A model generated the notes under the pieces. The model ran no database searches. It was given only the letters and a program-made list of their open reading frames with translations, and was not told the DNA's origin. A program made the translations under genes and the position numbers. A DNA stretch of 64,000 nt from Zychaea mexicana (lineage: Eukaryota > Mucoromycota > Mucoromycetes > Mucorales > Lichtheimiaceae). The stretch is from NCBI RefSeq assembly GCF_025766255.1, contig NW_026516666.1, positions 1 through 64,000 of the forward strand. The letters run 5' to 3'. Positions 8,070-18,940 of this stretch are shown here, piece by piece (the stretch's first letter is position 1; each line of letters starts with the position of its first letter).

Positions 8070-9591
8070 ATGGATACAACAAACTATACACCACTGATTA
8101 CAAATGAAGTAAACTCAATTATTGCAAATTATTGGCAATTCCTAGAATGGAATTGGCCTACTGTACATAATAAATATAAACATAGAACTGATTTGAAACA
8201 TATTAAATTCATAGAAAAAATTAAGGATGAATTGGTACGTAAATTAGGTTATGTTGCTGTATTTTATTTTCTAGTAGTTTTATATACAAACAAGGAATAT
8301 CCCGGACCTTACTTTGAAATTGAAAAAGGATTGTTTTTATTATATCATTTAGTCTCTGGAGTATGTGGTGAAAAAATTTGAAAAATACTTACCACATAGC
8401 ACATTTCATACATTTTATAAAAAGTTTTGGATGGATGAGGACAACTACAAACGAATCAACAAAATAGTAAATGATTCAATGAATAACATGTTTTCATCTA
8501 TCAAATTACGTATTCTATCTGCTAGAAAGCATAATCCCGACTTATTTAAACATGTAACACTTGTATTGGATGGTCATGATTCAAGAATTAACTATGTAGA
8601 TACTGAAATTGACCACTTTCAAAGAATGTATTCTTATAAATTTAAGAAGAATGGAATACGTACCCAATTTGTTAGTGATATGAATGATATGATTATTTAT
8701 ACTTCTAAAAGTGACTTTTGTTCTGATAGCTCAGATGGTAGCATGTTTTTAAACATGAAATTATTTAAATATATGTATGAGAATGACATAATGGCAGTTG
8801 ATGGTGGATATACTTTGTTTATCACATAATTTACAGAGCTTGCTAATGAAAAAGGATATAACTTTAGCCATGATAATTTTATATACCCTGTACGTAAAAA
8901 TGTAAATGAGCCCTTAACGATTACTGAGGATCATTTTAATAAGACATTTGGAAGTTTTAGGACAAAAGTTGAGAATCAATTTTCAGAAATTGGGAATAAA
9001 TTCTGCCGATTCAATAATAACAAGTCAGTTGTTAAAATGGATAACATAAAATACTATAATCTGCAATTTTGTGTAGCTTGTTTATTAAAAAATATTACAA
9101 AATTTGTAGAAATGTTCAATATTCCTATTTTACCACACTATAAACTATGGCACAGTAATGATTTTGATTTTCTAGTAGAGCATAAACTAATTGATATAGT
9201 GGTCAGCAATGATAAACAAAATAAAGATAAACTGGATAAAATGATCAGATTACAAAATGACCTGCTTAATATGGCTATATCAAATGAAGAAATGACTGTT
9301 GATAATGAATCTGATAATAATTCAAATCAGAGTAATAGTGATAATGATGATGTTCCAAGATTTAATGAGTGTAGTAAAAAAAGAAAGCGAAATAAAGTGA
9401 AACAACGAGCAATGGCATCATATGAAATAGAAGAGATTATTAGGCATAAAACTGAAAATGGTACATATTTGTTTGAAGTAAAATGGGTTGGATATAGTGC
9501 TGATGATAACAGTTGGTTATCAATTGATAAATTTAATCAAAAGGATTTATTGAAGGAATATATCAATAAGCATAATCTTGGTATATTATAA
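8070..9591 (+). pseudogene. DDE-superfamily transposase with C-terminal chromodomain
   Basis: Three frames form one protein of about 506 codons. Part 1 (8070-8381) joins part 2 (8365-8829) through a six-A run at about 8371; one A fewer would restore frame. Part 2 ends in a TAA at 8827 that is in frame with part 3 (ORF from 9037). Candidate catalytic residues are the Asp in TLVLDGHDSR, the Asp in IMAVDGGYTLF and the Glu in KVENQFSEIGNKF, as in the IS5/Harbinger-like DDE_Tnp_4 group. The last 55 residues, YEIEEIIRHKTENG then FEVKWVGYSADDNSWL, are a chromodomain with its aromatic residues, which would bind methylated histone tails. A Ser/Asn/Asp-rich and basic linker precedes it. Inactive as it stands. 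Confidence 0.75.
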
Positions 9592-9692
9592 AATTGCATA
9601 CTCTGGGTAATATATCATTGATACCATATTATTTAAAAATATTGATTGTATTTAAGGAATAATTGAATTGAAACATAAATAAAATAGGTTTC

Positions 9693-10130
9693 CTATAATA
9701 AATTTAATAGGTTGGTTTTTTTCTTTTTCTTGTTTTCTTTTTTTTCAATTTTCTCATCTTCAGTGTTATTAGATTTATAAACAACAAGTTTTTTATTTTT
9801 AGGAATATGAAGCTTACTATGTTGACAGCAAAGGTAATTCTTTTTACCATCAGGTAAATTTGTTCTGATTTTTCTACCACAAAACTGACCATCACGTTTT
9901 CCTTTTTTAAATTTATAGGTACAAAATTTATTATTCATGCTCAAGTATAAAAAGTAGTCAGTTAAAAACAATGACTTTATTTTATTTTGTAATTTCATTT
10001 TTAATTTTTCTACAATATTTTGATTAATGTAAGATTCCAATTCATTTTCCATAAATACATCTAATTCTTTGTTCAGATTATTATGTAATTGGATATGGTT
10101 GATTGGGAGGAATTCGTTTAATGCAACCAT
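9693..10130 (-). CDS. Small protein with Cys/His zinc-binding motif (145 aa)
   Basis: The first 70 residues are acidic/amphipathic. The middle has CTYKFKKGKRDGQFCGRK and, after about 12 residues, CCQHSK: a C-x(n)-G-x2-C-G ... C-x2-H arrangement consistent with one zinc site. The tail is Lys-rich (EKKENKKKKK). Similar one-site motifs are known to me from proteins of large DNA viruses and of AT-rich early fungi, so origin is open. It converges on the transposase gene, ending 102 bases beyond its stop. Intact ORF, AT-rich codons. Could be an accessory gene of the element. Confidence 0.5.
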   Translation of the reverse strand: MVALNEFLPINHIQLHNNLNKELDVFMENELESYINQNIVEKLKMKLQNKIKSLFLTDYFLYLSMNNKFCTYKFKKGKRDGQFCGRKIRTNLPDGKKNYLCCQHSKLHIPKNKKLVVYKSNNTEDEKIEKKENKKKKKTNLLNLL

Positions 10131-10252
10131 TTTGATTGAATCTGTGAAACAATTTCTTTTTTTAAATACAAAAATTCAAAAAGTAATTGAGTTTGAAATT
10201 TATTTCTTGGCATAAATTAAAAGTTTTCTGATAACATTTCTATTAAATGCTC

Positions 10253-10690
10253 TCAAAACCTATATTCATTACCATTTTCAATATACAATTCATCATCATT
10301 TTTGAAAAATCCTTCAATATCTTGCTCATCAATTTCAATATTTTCTTTTTCATTAAATATCTTTTTAATTATATTCATAAATAAAATTAGATCTACTATT
10401 TTAAATAAATTCTTATAATGATTAAATTTAATTAGCTTGTATGCAACAAATATAGGATCATATATAATATTTCTAATTTTTAACTTGTAAATTTTAATAT
10501 GCTTCTTTACAATATAATGCTCACCATCATAAATTTTATCACTTTTATGTACTAAATACTTTTTTTGATGAACATATTCTAATAATAAATATTTTACCAT
10601 AAATTTAGTAATACTTACAATATTTTCTTCAACTGGTATATAACATAATGTGGATAAATCTTCAATATACTTTGAATTCATACCTGGCAT
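10253..10690 (-). CDS. Hypothetical AT-rich ORF (145 aa)
   Basis: Intact ORF starting MPGMNSKYIEDLSTLCY, rich in Lys, Ile, Tyr and Asn, with an acidic C-terminus (IEIDEQDIEGFF). It has no clear membrane segment or known domain. It lies 122 bases upstream of the 9693-10130 ORF on the same strand. In-frame stops between them rule out a simple single ORF. Likely a second gene of the AT-rich element. Confidence 0.45.
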   Translation of the reverse strand: MPGMNSKYIEDLSTLCYIPVEENIVSITKFMVKYLLLEYVHQKKYLVHKSDKIYDGEHYIVKKHIKIYKLKIRNIIYDPIFVAYKLIKFNHYKNLFKIVDLILFMNIIKKIFNEKENIEIDEQDIEGFFKNDDELYIENGNEYRF

Positions 10691-10791
10691 TCCTTTCTTA
10701 GAGGGTTAACTATTAATATAGTGATTAAAAAAATTTAATAAATTTTTTATAATCTATAATTTCTTTTTATATATCATAAATCACCCATAAT

Positions 10792-10836
10792 GTTCATTAG
10801 AAAAGTAAAGTTACACTTAACTTTCTCTAATTGAAC
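10792..10836. repeat. Imperfect 20-bp stem hairpin
   Basis: GTTCATTAGAAAAGTAAAGT pairs with AACTTTCTCTAATTGAAC, allowing a few mismatches, around a short ACAC-type loop. It sits 100 bases upstream of the 10253-10690 ORF and could be part of its promoter or an element-end structure. Confidence 0.5.
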
Positions 10837-10941
10837 ACTTAAATTATATATCAAAAAACAAAAACAAATTATTTTATTTTTTTTTCTTTAAGTCCTTGAA
10901 AATATACATCTTTGATTTATATTTAGCGACTAAAAGGAGCT

Positions 10942-11157
10942 ATAAACCTGGGGTTTATCCCCCTTTAAGTCTTTTTATTAAATAAAAAAAGAATTTATTC
11001 TTTTTAGTGAAACGAAGTTTCACTCTTTTTAATAAATTAAAAAGTAAGAAGCAAGGCTTTGCCTCAAAAATTGTAAATTTTTGATTTAAAAAAAGACTTG
11101 AAGGGTCTAAAGACCCGAAAAGTATTAGCTTCGCTAAAATAAAATAAATTTTATTTT
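10942..11157. repeat. Array of short perfect hairpins with 2-4 base loops
   Basis: Successive stems: ATAAACC-TGG-GGTTTAT (10942), AAAAAGAA-TTTA-TTCTTTTT (10986), AGTGAAAC-GAA-GTTTCACT (11006), TCAAAAATT-GTA-AATTTTTGA (11064), GGGTCT-AA-AGACCC (11103), TTAGC-TTC-GCTAA (11125), AAAATAAAAT-AA-ATTTTATTTT (11136). AAGTCTTTTT near 10967 and AAAAAGACTT near 11090 could form an outer stem. Seven small palindromes in 216 bases exceeds what AT bias alone would give, since several stems are GC-containing. Comparable hairpin elements occur in organelle genomes. Confidence 0.7.
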
Positions 11158-11454
11158 TTAGACTTAAAATAAAAAAAATAAAATAATTATTTTTTAAAAA
11201 AGTAATATGGAAATATAAAAATATAAACTCTAGAATTTAATTTTTAATATTTCTCAAATGAGATAAGAAAATATAATAATTTTTTATAATCTAGTGATTG
11301 AAAAAATTTTATAGTTTTCAAAAATATTTACTAATAATGTTTATTCTTCTTACCAATTATTTTTATATATACACAAAATTCAATTTTTTTTGTACAATTT
11401 GGATTATTATAGCCAATAGATTTCTTACAGCCAATAGTATTATCTAATATCTAA

Positions 11455-11703
11455 TTGGAGTTAGATGTTCCCCTTTTGCAAGGGCTTACTGTATTAGTGT
11501 ACCTTCAACAACACCATGGAAACAGGATCAGTCAGTATCTAAAGCAGAAGACTCAACTTTTGAATGGAATAATTACTGCATGTAGAGAAGGATACGTAAA
11601 GCGAGCAGAAATGTGTAGAAAGAAGTATTTACATTTGTTACAAATAGCAGAAATGAGTACTTGGAAGACTTTTTTCAAAATTGCATTAGCAAGAATTATA
11701 TAA
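11455..11703 (+). CDS. Hypothetical ORF, possibly exon fragment
   Basis: 82 codons starting at a TTG, so the true 5' end is unknown. The sequence (KQKTQLLNGIITACREGYVK, then RAEMCRKKYLHLLQIAEM) is helical and basic, without a recognised domain. It lies just right of the AT-rich element and may be the remaining piece of a host gene or older transposon. Confidence 0.2.
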   Translation: MELDVPLLQGLTVLVYLQQHHGNRISQYLKQKTQLLNGIITACREGYVKRAEMCRKKYLHLLQIAEMSTWKTFFKIALARII

Positions 11704-11907
11704 AGCTTCCAGGATGAGATATTGTAATAGAGCCAATACGTCAAATCTTGCTAGCGCCCGTCTGGGCATACGTCGGTGGAGGTGGGCTAACAGCTGGGTG
11801 TTTATAGACTGGCAGAGGCAAATCATCTAATCATCAGACATAGACATCGTTAGTGTTTAGCAGTTGTAGTACGATTAGCAGCAATATCTTTGAGATACTA
11901 GTAGCAT

Positions 11908-12966
11908 GGGTGCACGAATTTTTACATACTTCCATTTTCAGCGATTGCAGGTAAAGCAGTCGCTCTGGTAGGAAAACCAGTCTCTTTTTTCTGAGTGTGT
12001 TCCTTGATTACTTACACTCACTACTCATACAATCTCACTAACACCAACTTTTACGTACATCAACCTTTACATACCTTAAAACATAGTGTGGGCTTTCTTA
12101 CCCTTCCATGAAATTTAATTATATATACAAAATCTTCAAGGTAACAACAATAACTATGGTTCTTTTAGCGCTCAAGGTACGTAAAATCGGAAGTATGTAA
12201 CTCCAAAATGAGAAGTACGTAAATTTTGTAGTACAAATATACAGTGCGAGAACTGATTTACTGTAAGGTGCGGACAGGGACAAGACAAGACAAGGACAGA
12301 AACACCAGACGAGAATGTGCTAGGTGCTTACAGCAAGAACAGGACAAGACAAGAAGGAAACCAGAAGGTAGGAGACCAGATGGTGAGGGAAAAAACAAGA
12401 ACAAGGTATAGGGAGGAAACAAGATAACTGACTAATGTTTTATCATTCAAAGACTATGATATATATATATATAAATATATCTTTTACTATAGAATTTAAT
12501 GATGTGAATAAATGGAAAGATTGGTATTAAGGTTAATAATTTGGATGATGATGGATGGATGGGGATTTAATATGTGTCATCAACGAGGTTGAGGATGATC
12601 ACTTACTGGAGGTCGAGGAATGTTCATAACATTTATGTATTTTGGTGGCCAAGTATGTAAATTTTTGCATAAACAGTAAGGTGAAGTACGTAAAAATTCA
12701 CAGTAGCCATTATAGCTGCGACGGTTATACAGAGTCAAAGTAGGCTACATCAATGGTAGCTATTTGTATGATCTACTCAAACGAGGCACAAAAAAGACAA
12801 GAAGTACGTAAAATTCCTAATAGGAAGTATGTAAAATTTTATAGTACGAATATACAGCGTCAGAACCGATATACGTATTTGAGTGGCTAAGTACGTAAAA
12901 TCTTGGAGGCTAAGTACGTAAAAATCCAAAAAAGGAAGGTGAAGTACGTAAAAATTTACAGTACCC
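11908..12966. mobile_element. Non-coding element with oriented GTACGTAAA subterminal motifs
   Basis: The left end GGGTGCACGAATTTTTACAT and the inverse of the right end (GGGTACTGTAAATTTTTACG) match over their first 25 bases with gaps. The flanks TAGTAGCAT (11899-11907) and TAGAATCAT (12967-12975) agree at 7 of 9 positions, a plausible aged 9-bp target duplication. TTTACRTAC occurs in reverse orientation at 11921, 12050 and 12066. AAGTAYGTAAA, or the same motif lacking the first A's, occurs forward at 12176, 12191, 12213, 12651, 12685, 12802, 12824, 12889, 12912 and 12942. There is no coding sequence. Non-autonomous Mutator-like or similar is my best guess. Confidence 0.55.
12459..12481. repeat. 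AT microsatellite
   Basis: A short run of alternating A and T (with one interruption) inside the non-coding element. Confidence 0.8.
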
Positions 12967-12975
12967 TAGAATCAT

Positions 12976-14440
12976 CTAGGATAGAAAGCAAGAAGCCACC
13001 ATAAAGCACAAGTACCTTGAATAAGTGCGTGATTTTATTGTTGCTCCTGCTGCATGTCTTTTTTTTTCTTTTCCTCTATGCAATATCTACAGTACTAACC
13101 ACTAATATAAAAACGAGGAAAAAGAAAAAGAATATATCCGAATATCGCCACTATGTGTCAATGCTTTATTTAGATTTTCATTTTCTGAATCGAACTTTGC
13201 CAAGAGGCTGAGTCAGATCCACTAGTACAGTTACAGACAAAGAGCGCTGATAGTTCTTGGTCGTAGACAATTACGCTTAAAGTTGCACAGCATCAACAAT
13301 GGCAAAAAACCATAATTATATGATGGTCATTGAAAAACGTTGTTTTCTAGAGTGCTGCTGTGTGCTTCAATATGATATAAGGAAACAAAGATCTTCATAT
13401 TATATTGCGAAGCACGGAGGCACATTTAAAACAGAATGAAGAACGGTCTGGTGGTTTTTATTACTATAAATGCAATATCATTTGAACCAGCGTCATATAG
13501 ATGAGGGGCATACAAATAATTCATAACAGGTTCTAAAAAATATCGTTTTCCCTTTTTTCTTCGTTGTGGTTCTCATCTTACTTTTACAGTTATCGCTTTT
13601 TATGGCAACTATGGTATATTTAATGAATCTCTGTAGAGCTTATGTGAAGCTCACAAGCCATCTAGATTTGCCCCTTTGATCAACGTTTGCTTAGATGTCG
13701 TGAAAGAATAATATATACACGTGGTTCGAAAAGATGAAACGATTTATTCTTCAAGTGCTTTATATACAATAATAACGCGGGATCTGCCATTCTATTATGT
13801 TGTCAATAGCAAAAGAAACATTTCATATGAGAGATTTTATTATTAAAGGTGATAGATACACATTATGCAACCTGAGAAAGGACGTTTTTATGTTCAACAA
13901 ATAACATCAATAACATAACCATCCAGATCCATTACATTCACAGCAAGATCAACCGAGCCCATCGGAGATACATATGAATTACCTCCTTGAAAACATCTCG
14001 GATACATATGAGATTGTGTTTTGATGAAGCAACCACGTGGTGATTGTCGTAAGCTTTTGAGACTTCAAAAACGGAATTGTGGTATGGACCTCCTGGATGT
14101 CCTGTAATGAGACTGGCGCACGCTTAGGATCAGGGTCGTCAAGCGATGCTTGTTATTAAATTGGCATGATAATTGACGCTGGCGCTTCTCCTTTGTTAGC
14201 TCCATCTGTCTGCAGTACTCATAGACCACCTGGTTGTTCGTAACTGCAGCTGGACGAACTCATGTCATTGTGATGTTACGTTTATAGGGTTGTAGCCGAG
14301 ATCGGCAAGTTTGATGCATGATTCGTGATTGTATGGAAAAAGACGTGCAAATTAAGTCGTTGTATTTGTTGGCATGGTTGCAGCAAGCTTCTTAGATATC
14401 GGTGCCAATCACACACCGTGCCTTAGAGCCAAATTGAAGA
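12976..14440. other. Intergenic, no recognisable gene
   Basis: Only short frames occur. A minus-strand stretch around 14060-14200 reads like decayed protein (SLDDPDPKRAPVSLQDIQEV) but is full of stops. The right part may itself belong to the duplicated unit, whose start lies outside the window. Confidence 0.5.
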
Positions 14441-15297
14441 GTGAATGATCGCTATCTAGCTCTGAAAATGCTGTGATGATAGTCGAATATACGTCAAACT
14501 GACTACACTGCTGCATGTCGAAAAAATATTTCTGTCACTGTTATGTACTGCATTTTAAAACATTTAGCGGAATGAGAGTCTTGGTCTATGTAAAGCTCTT
14601 GGTAGCAAGGAAGCATTTTGTCGCATGGCCCAAGATGTTTTTACTGTATATTTGTGGTAGCCATAAATGTGCAAGTTAGTTTTTTGGGGGATGTAGTAAT
14701 ATCTTTTAGCTCACGCTGCTTGATGATATATTGCGGCGATAAGAAGAAACAGTCGGCTGTTCCTTTGTCCAGTTATTGTACTTCAAAAATTACATGCATC
14801 GATGAGTGATCTTGTGCTAAACATTGTTAACAGATTCCTCTCGTGGGCAATTTAATGCAGGGTCATTCGTTTACAGACAATGCGAAATGCTAACGCGTCA
14901 GTCGTTGTGTGTAACAAAGTACCATAAAAACACACCACGACAGCGGCTCGCGCAGTAACAACATGTACATTCTGTTGTATATCTTTCCAAGCTGCTCTAA
15001 AACTTATGACGTTCGGTAGAGTACAAGTAAATTGCGTTGCTTTAGGTGCACCACGCTCGAATCAATTAACGACAAGTGTTACACATATAATGCTGTGCTA
15101 CAAAGATCTGGGGGACACATCATCATCGCGACCTCACACATCACAGATAAATAGCACATGCAGACTATGTTATCCAATAATGATTACGAGTCTTGTGTAC
15201 ACTACATTAGTCAATATGTAACAGCAGCTACAGTATTCCTCCTCGGTACTACGCGTACAGGTTATAAATACTAGCTACACTCGCTATAATTGATATC

Positions 15298-15673
15298 GTG
15301 TACATCGTTCAAGAAAGTAAAAATTTCTTAAAGGGATCCTTTTTGCTGGGCTGTCAAGTCGAGCTCGTTTACACCTACGTTGCCCGGATATGTACTGTCA
15401 CTTCATCCACCTGCATTTTTTGCGATGGTATGGATACAAATGAACATTCCTTGTGGTCTTGCCCGAACAAAGCGCCTGCTGAACTATTCTCATGTACAAT
15501 CCGTGTGGCCAGCTAACCCACAGCCAAAACCTGCTTGCACAACCCTTGCTCTGTGGAACGCACACTGGCAACATATTTTTCATCAAAAGCCATTTTGGCC
15601 TCAAGGTGTTGCTGCTGCTCGCGCAATCCGAATGCTCCATCATCTGCAACAAGAAAACCGCACAATAGCGTAG
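15298..15673 (+). pseudogene. LINE C-terminal relic, second copy
   Basis: Copy of 859-1234 with one visible amino-acid change near the start (Gln to Arg before the zinc knuckle). The knuckle and the same frameshift are retained, so the break predates the large duplication. Confidence 0.45.
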
Positions 15674-16181
15674 TTCGCATTTTCTCTCCTTTGCCTTCGT
15701 TTACATCATATATTTTCTTCTCTGCGATGCCCGCCCTTGGCGGCATCTGAATAAACTCTTCATACACGAAAAAACGAAGACATCCAAATGTGTTTGTAAA
15801 ACTTGCGACAAGTTCTTCGAGACATCTAGGCAAACCACACAAGAAATCGTCATTCCTCAGCAGTGGAAGTAAAATACAGCAATGATCAAGGTTTGTCTTT
15901 TTCTTGTCCACATAAGAAGCATCGCTCTAAACATTGCCGCCCACGTGTGGAATACTTTGCTGTTACAGCTGCATAATAAATCAACAATGACGTGTGTGAT
16001 GTACTCTCTCATAGTTCATGACTGTTGATAAGTGGACAAGCACATGATACGCATGGACTCCGTCACGATCATTTCCTACCTGTTGATATATACAGCTGCA
16101 CTGCTTACAACTGCTCTTTCAATTTAGAACGCCATAAAAAACCTGCTTTTTCGTTTCACTTCACTAATTGTTGCCGTGACA

Positions 16182-16328
16182 ATGACATCCAAATATATTT
16201 GTGAATTTTGCGACACGCACTTCGAAACGTCTTGGCAATTAGCAAACCACAGGAGAAATGGGCATTCTCCAACAGTCGAAGTGAATTACAGCAATGATCA
16301 AGGTTTGTCTTTTTCTTTGTGCATATGA
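16182..16328 (+). CDS. Small C2H2 zinc-finger ORF, second copy
   Basis: Exact counterpart of 1750-1896 in the second large copy, same length, finger intact. The related upstream finger near 15780 is frame-broken here but not in copy 1. Confidence 0.45.
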   Translation: MTSKYICEFCDTHFETSWQLANHRRNGHSPTVEVNYSNDQGLSFSLCI

Positions 16329-17270
16329 AAAGCATCATTCATTCGTTCACACTTGACTTAGGGGAAACCATTGCGATGGTACTGGAACGCGACATAGCTA
16401 CCGGCGAGTTCGTTTGCACTATTTACAAAAAATCTATGACAACCGGCTCTACTGTACGATCGCACTTCAAAAGACATCGTGGCAACTACTCAGCAACAGC
16501 AAGCAGTAAGAGCGACTCGATAGGGTGTTAATCCCTATCTGTAAATCAAAAAAGGTTTTATTAATTAAATGTATATCATTGTTTAAACATATGTAGGAAA
16601 AAATAAAAAATTAGATTATAATTTTTTTATTTTTGAAACACTTAAGGTATTTCTTTTTTATTTTTTTTTAATTCTTTAAACAGTTTAAGTTTTGTATTAA
16701 TCTGTTTAAACCCTTTATGTTGTAATATCCCTTTATGTTTAATTTAATACTTATAGTGGCGGAACAGTAGTGAGCAAGTCCCTTCTCTAGCCGAGGAATA
16801 CCTGGATGAAGGTAGCTTGACAGTGAAATCCTTAACTAAAATTAATTGTTATGGATTGATACTCATAATCGATATTACATGTCATAACTGTAATCCACAT
16901 TACACATCATAACTGCTTTCTTCTACATATTTATGGTGCATTTCATCTGTAATCGCCAATAATTTCTTCCAAATTTGAGATCTATCTACTTTACCCTAAG
17001 TCATTATATTTCAAATCTATACTTTAATAAACACTTTTAGGCATGTAAAGAATAGTTATTGAAGTTTAGAAGTTGCAAAAAAAGTTTTAAAAAAAAGTTG
17101 ATAGCTGTCAAAGATGGTTGGTCAAAGGCAATTTTCAGATATTTAGCAGGGAAGAATGCGATTTGAAACATGTTGCACAAGCGCGTCAGGGTTTTTACGG
17201 TCCCGTGTGAATAGCTATCAGCCAATTATGTTCGAGATTTGCTTTCCCTCACTCTCTATACTGTTTTACC

Positions 17271-17420
17271 ATGGCTCCCCAAAGTAAGCACCAAAAGGCT
17301 GCTAAGAAAAAGCAATGTAATGATAATGGTCGTATTACCGTCACTGGAACCACATTGAACGAGGCAATTCAAACAACAATAGAAGAGGAGACAATCCCTT
17401 ATGATTGGGAGATTGTTTAG
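17271..17420 (+). CDS. Short basic ORF inside the inverted-repeat element, copy 2
   Basis: Counterpart of 2840-2989, same length and same TAG stop, so the stop predates the large duplication. Confidence 0.35.
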   Translation: MAPQSKHQKAAKKKQCNDNGRITVTGTTLNEAIQTTIEEETIPYDWEIV

Positions 17421-17580
17421 GCATATTTGTAGGATATACCCAGAAAAGAAGCACTGGGATTAGTTAAAAGTTTTCTTCAAGAGAGTATACTTCACATCAC
17501 AGAATTGCCATTCACTATTAACACGTTACATATATTACCGAATAAAGAATCTGAATTTTAAAGTTGAAAATTGAAACAAA

Positions 17581-17976
17581 ATGAAGTTTTGGCGATTACA
17601 GACGAAATGCACCATATTAAACTCGCGAGGCAATGCCGATGAATCTAGTGAATCAGATGATGATGAAAATATCGATGTGAGAATTCTCACCGAACGATCA
17701 CAATGCCAGTCCCTGAAGCATCTACAGCGCCCAAACGAACTTACGAGGAAGCACTACTCTGTGCATCTCGCCTTGTATCTGCGAAACCAGAAACTCGAAA
17801 TAAGGCACTGTGGATTCTGAATGAAATGCAGCTTCAACCATTTGCCTTAGTTGATTCCAATAATGTTAAACTTGCTGCAATAACACATAAAGACAATTTG
17901 ATGCAAATGATCAAACCTGATTGTGATAATCAAATGCAGATCGAGCACGTCCACTAAGAAAAACGACAAAAGTAGA
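17581..17976 (+). pseudogene. Unknown element-encoded protein, broken by frameshift (copy 2)
   Basis: Counterpart of 3150-3545. Codon 16 is intact here, but a 1-base deletion near 17697 shifts the frame, and the restored frame (from 17703) ends early at a TAA at 17955-17957 where copy 1 has CAA. The two copies are inactivated by different lesions. Confidence 0.5.
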
Positions 17977-18523
17977 CTGAAAATGCTAACACATCATCGT
18001 CAACCGTGGGACAAACACACCTTACGTCCATTATACACTACGGTCCATACAAGCATCATCTGATAAAACACTCGTATGCTGAAATGTCTCCAGAAATCGC
18101 CAATATGCTCAACACAGACTGGACTGTGTTGAGTTTCAATCCTTAACAATTATTATTACTGTAAACAGTATATTAATTTTAGTTATGTCTTTCACTATCA
18201 AGCTAGCCTTCGTCCAAGTATTCCTCGGCTAGAGAAGGGACTTGCTCATTACCATTCCACTATTATAAGATTTGAATTAATCATAAAAGAATATTTTGTT
18301 TTTAATGGTTTAAACATGTTTATACAAAACCTATACATATTATATGAATTAAAAAAAAAATTAAAGAAAATATCTTAAATGTTTCAAAAATAAAAAAATT
18401 ATAATCTAATTTTTTTTTCCTATATATTTTTAAACAATTATATATATTTAATTAATAAAACCTTTTATAAATTACTGTTAAGGATTAATACCCGTTTCTA
18501 TATTTCCAGTTGTTTGTGCGCAA

Positions 18524-18940
18524 ATGCTAGCTGGCGCAATTGCAATCAATAACATGACCGAGGCAATGATTATCAACTGTGGGGAAGTTTACGGCCGAAC
18601 TCAAATGGTAGATGTCCATCGAGAAAATTTCTCTACCAAAAAGGGATCACCACCTTCGACCACGTTACCCCTAGACAATACCAAGTACCCAAATGTGTGG
18701 ATCACGACAAAAATGGACAGTGATGGCAAGAAGCTTATCATCGGCACTAAATCATGGAATCTACTGGTGACATCGTCACTGCGAATCGATACTATTAAGC
18801 CTCCAAGTGTCAGTGGCACACATGTCCACTTCGATCTCGATCATGACCAAGCAAAGACAACTGCAATTTTTCTCAACATTGCATCGATCAAAAAAGCAAG
18901 TTTATTGGCAGAAAGCACATCCACACGTATGATATCATAG
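18524..18940 (+). CDS. Hypothetical protein, 138 codons, second copy
   Basis: Same ORF as 4093-4509, full length, with one visible conservative change. Persistence of an open frame in both copies may only reflect how recent the duplication is. Confidence 0.4.
   Translation: MLAGAIAINNMTEAMIINCGEVYGRTQMVDVHRENFSTKKGSPPSTTLPLDNTKYPNVWITTKMDSDGKKLIIGTKSWNLLVTSSLRIDTIKPPSVSGTHVHFDLDHDQAKTTAIFLNIASIKKASLLAESTSTRMIS

Larger units (their letters stand above)
7897..11417. mobile_element. AT-rich DNA transposon with chromodomain transposase (candidate limits)
   Basis: ATTGGCTATAA (7897-7907) and its inverse TTATAGCCAAT (11407-11417) bracket a sharply AT-rich segment. It holds a DDE transposase ORF set (+), two 145-codon ORFs (-) and a hairpin array near the right end. 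The 11-bp match extends imperfectly inward. No convincing target-site duplication is visible, so these limits are provisional. Base composition is unlike the host genes to the right, suggesting a separate origin or long residence under AT-biased mutation. Confidence 0.4.
16523..18493. mobile_element. DNA transposon with ~330-bp terminal inverted repeats, copy 2
   Basis: Same element at the equivalent place in the second large copy, so it was present before the duplication. It differs by scattered substitutions and small indels. The inner ORF at 17581 lacks the stop codon seen in copy 1 but has a frameshift and a later stop instead. Confidence 0.75.

Noticed and set aside
8355..8385. Programmed ribosomal frameshift between transposase parts at the A-run
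   Set aside because: The required shift is +1 (or -2), there is no convincing slippery heptamer plus structure, and a separate TAA further on shows general decay, so a one-base insertion is simpler.
12176..12955. CRISPR-like array from repeated AAGTACGTAAA
   Set aside because: Spacing is irregular, the motif is too short and in both orientations, and the context is eukaryotic transposon DNA.
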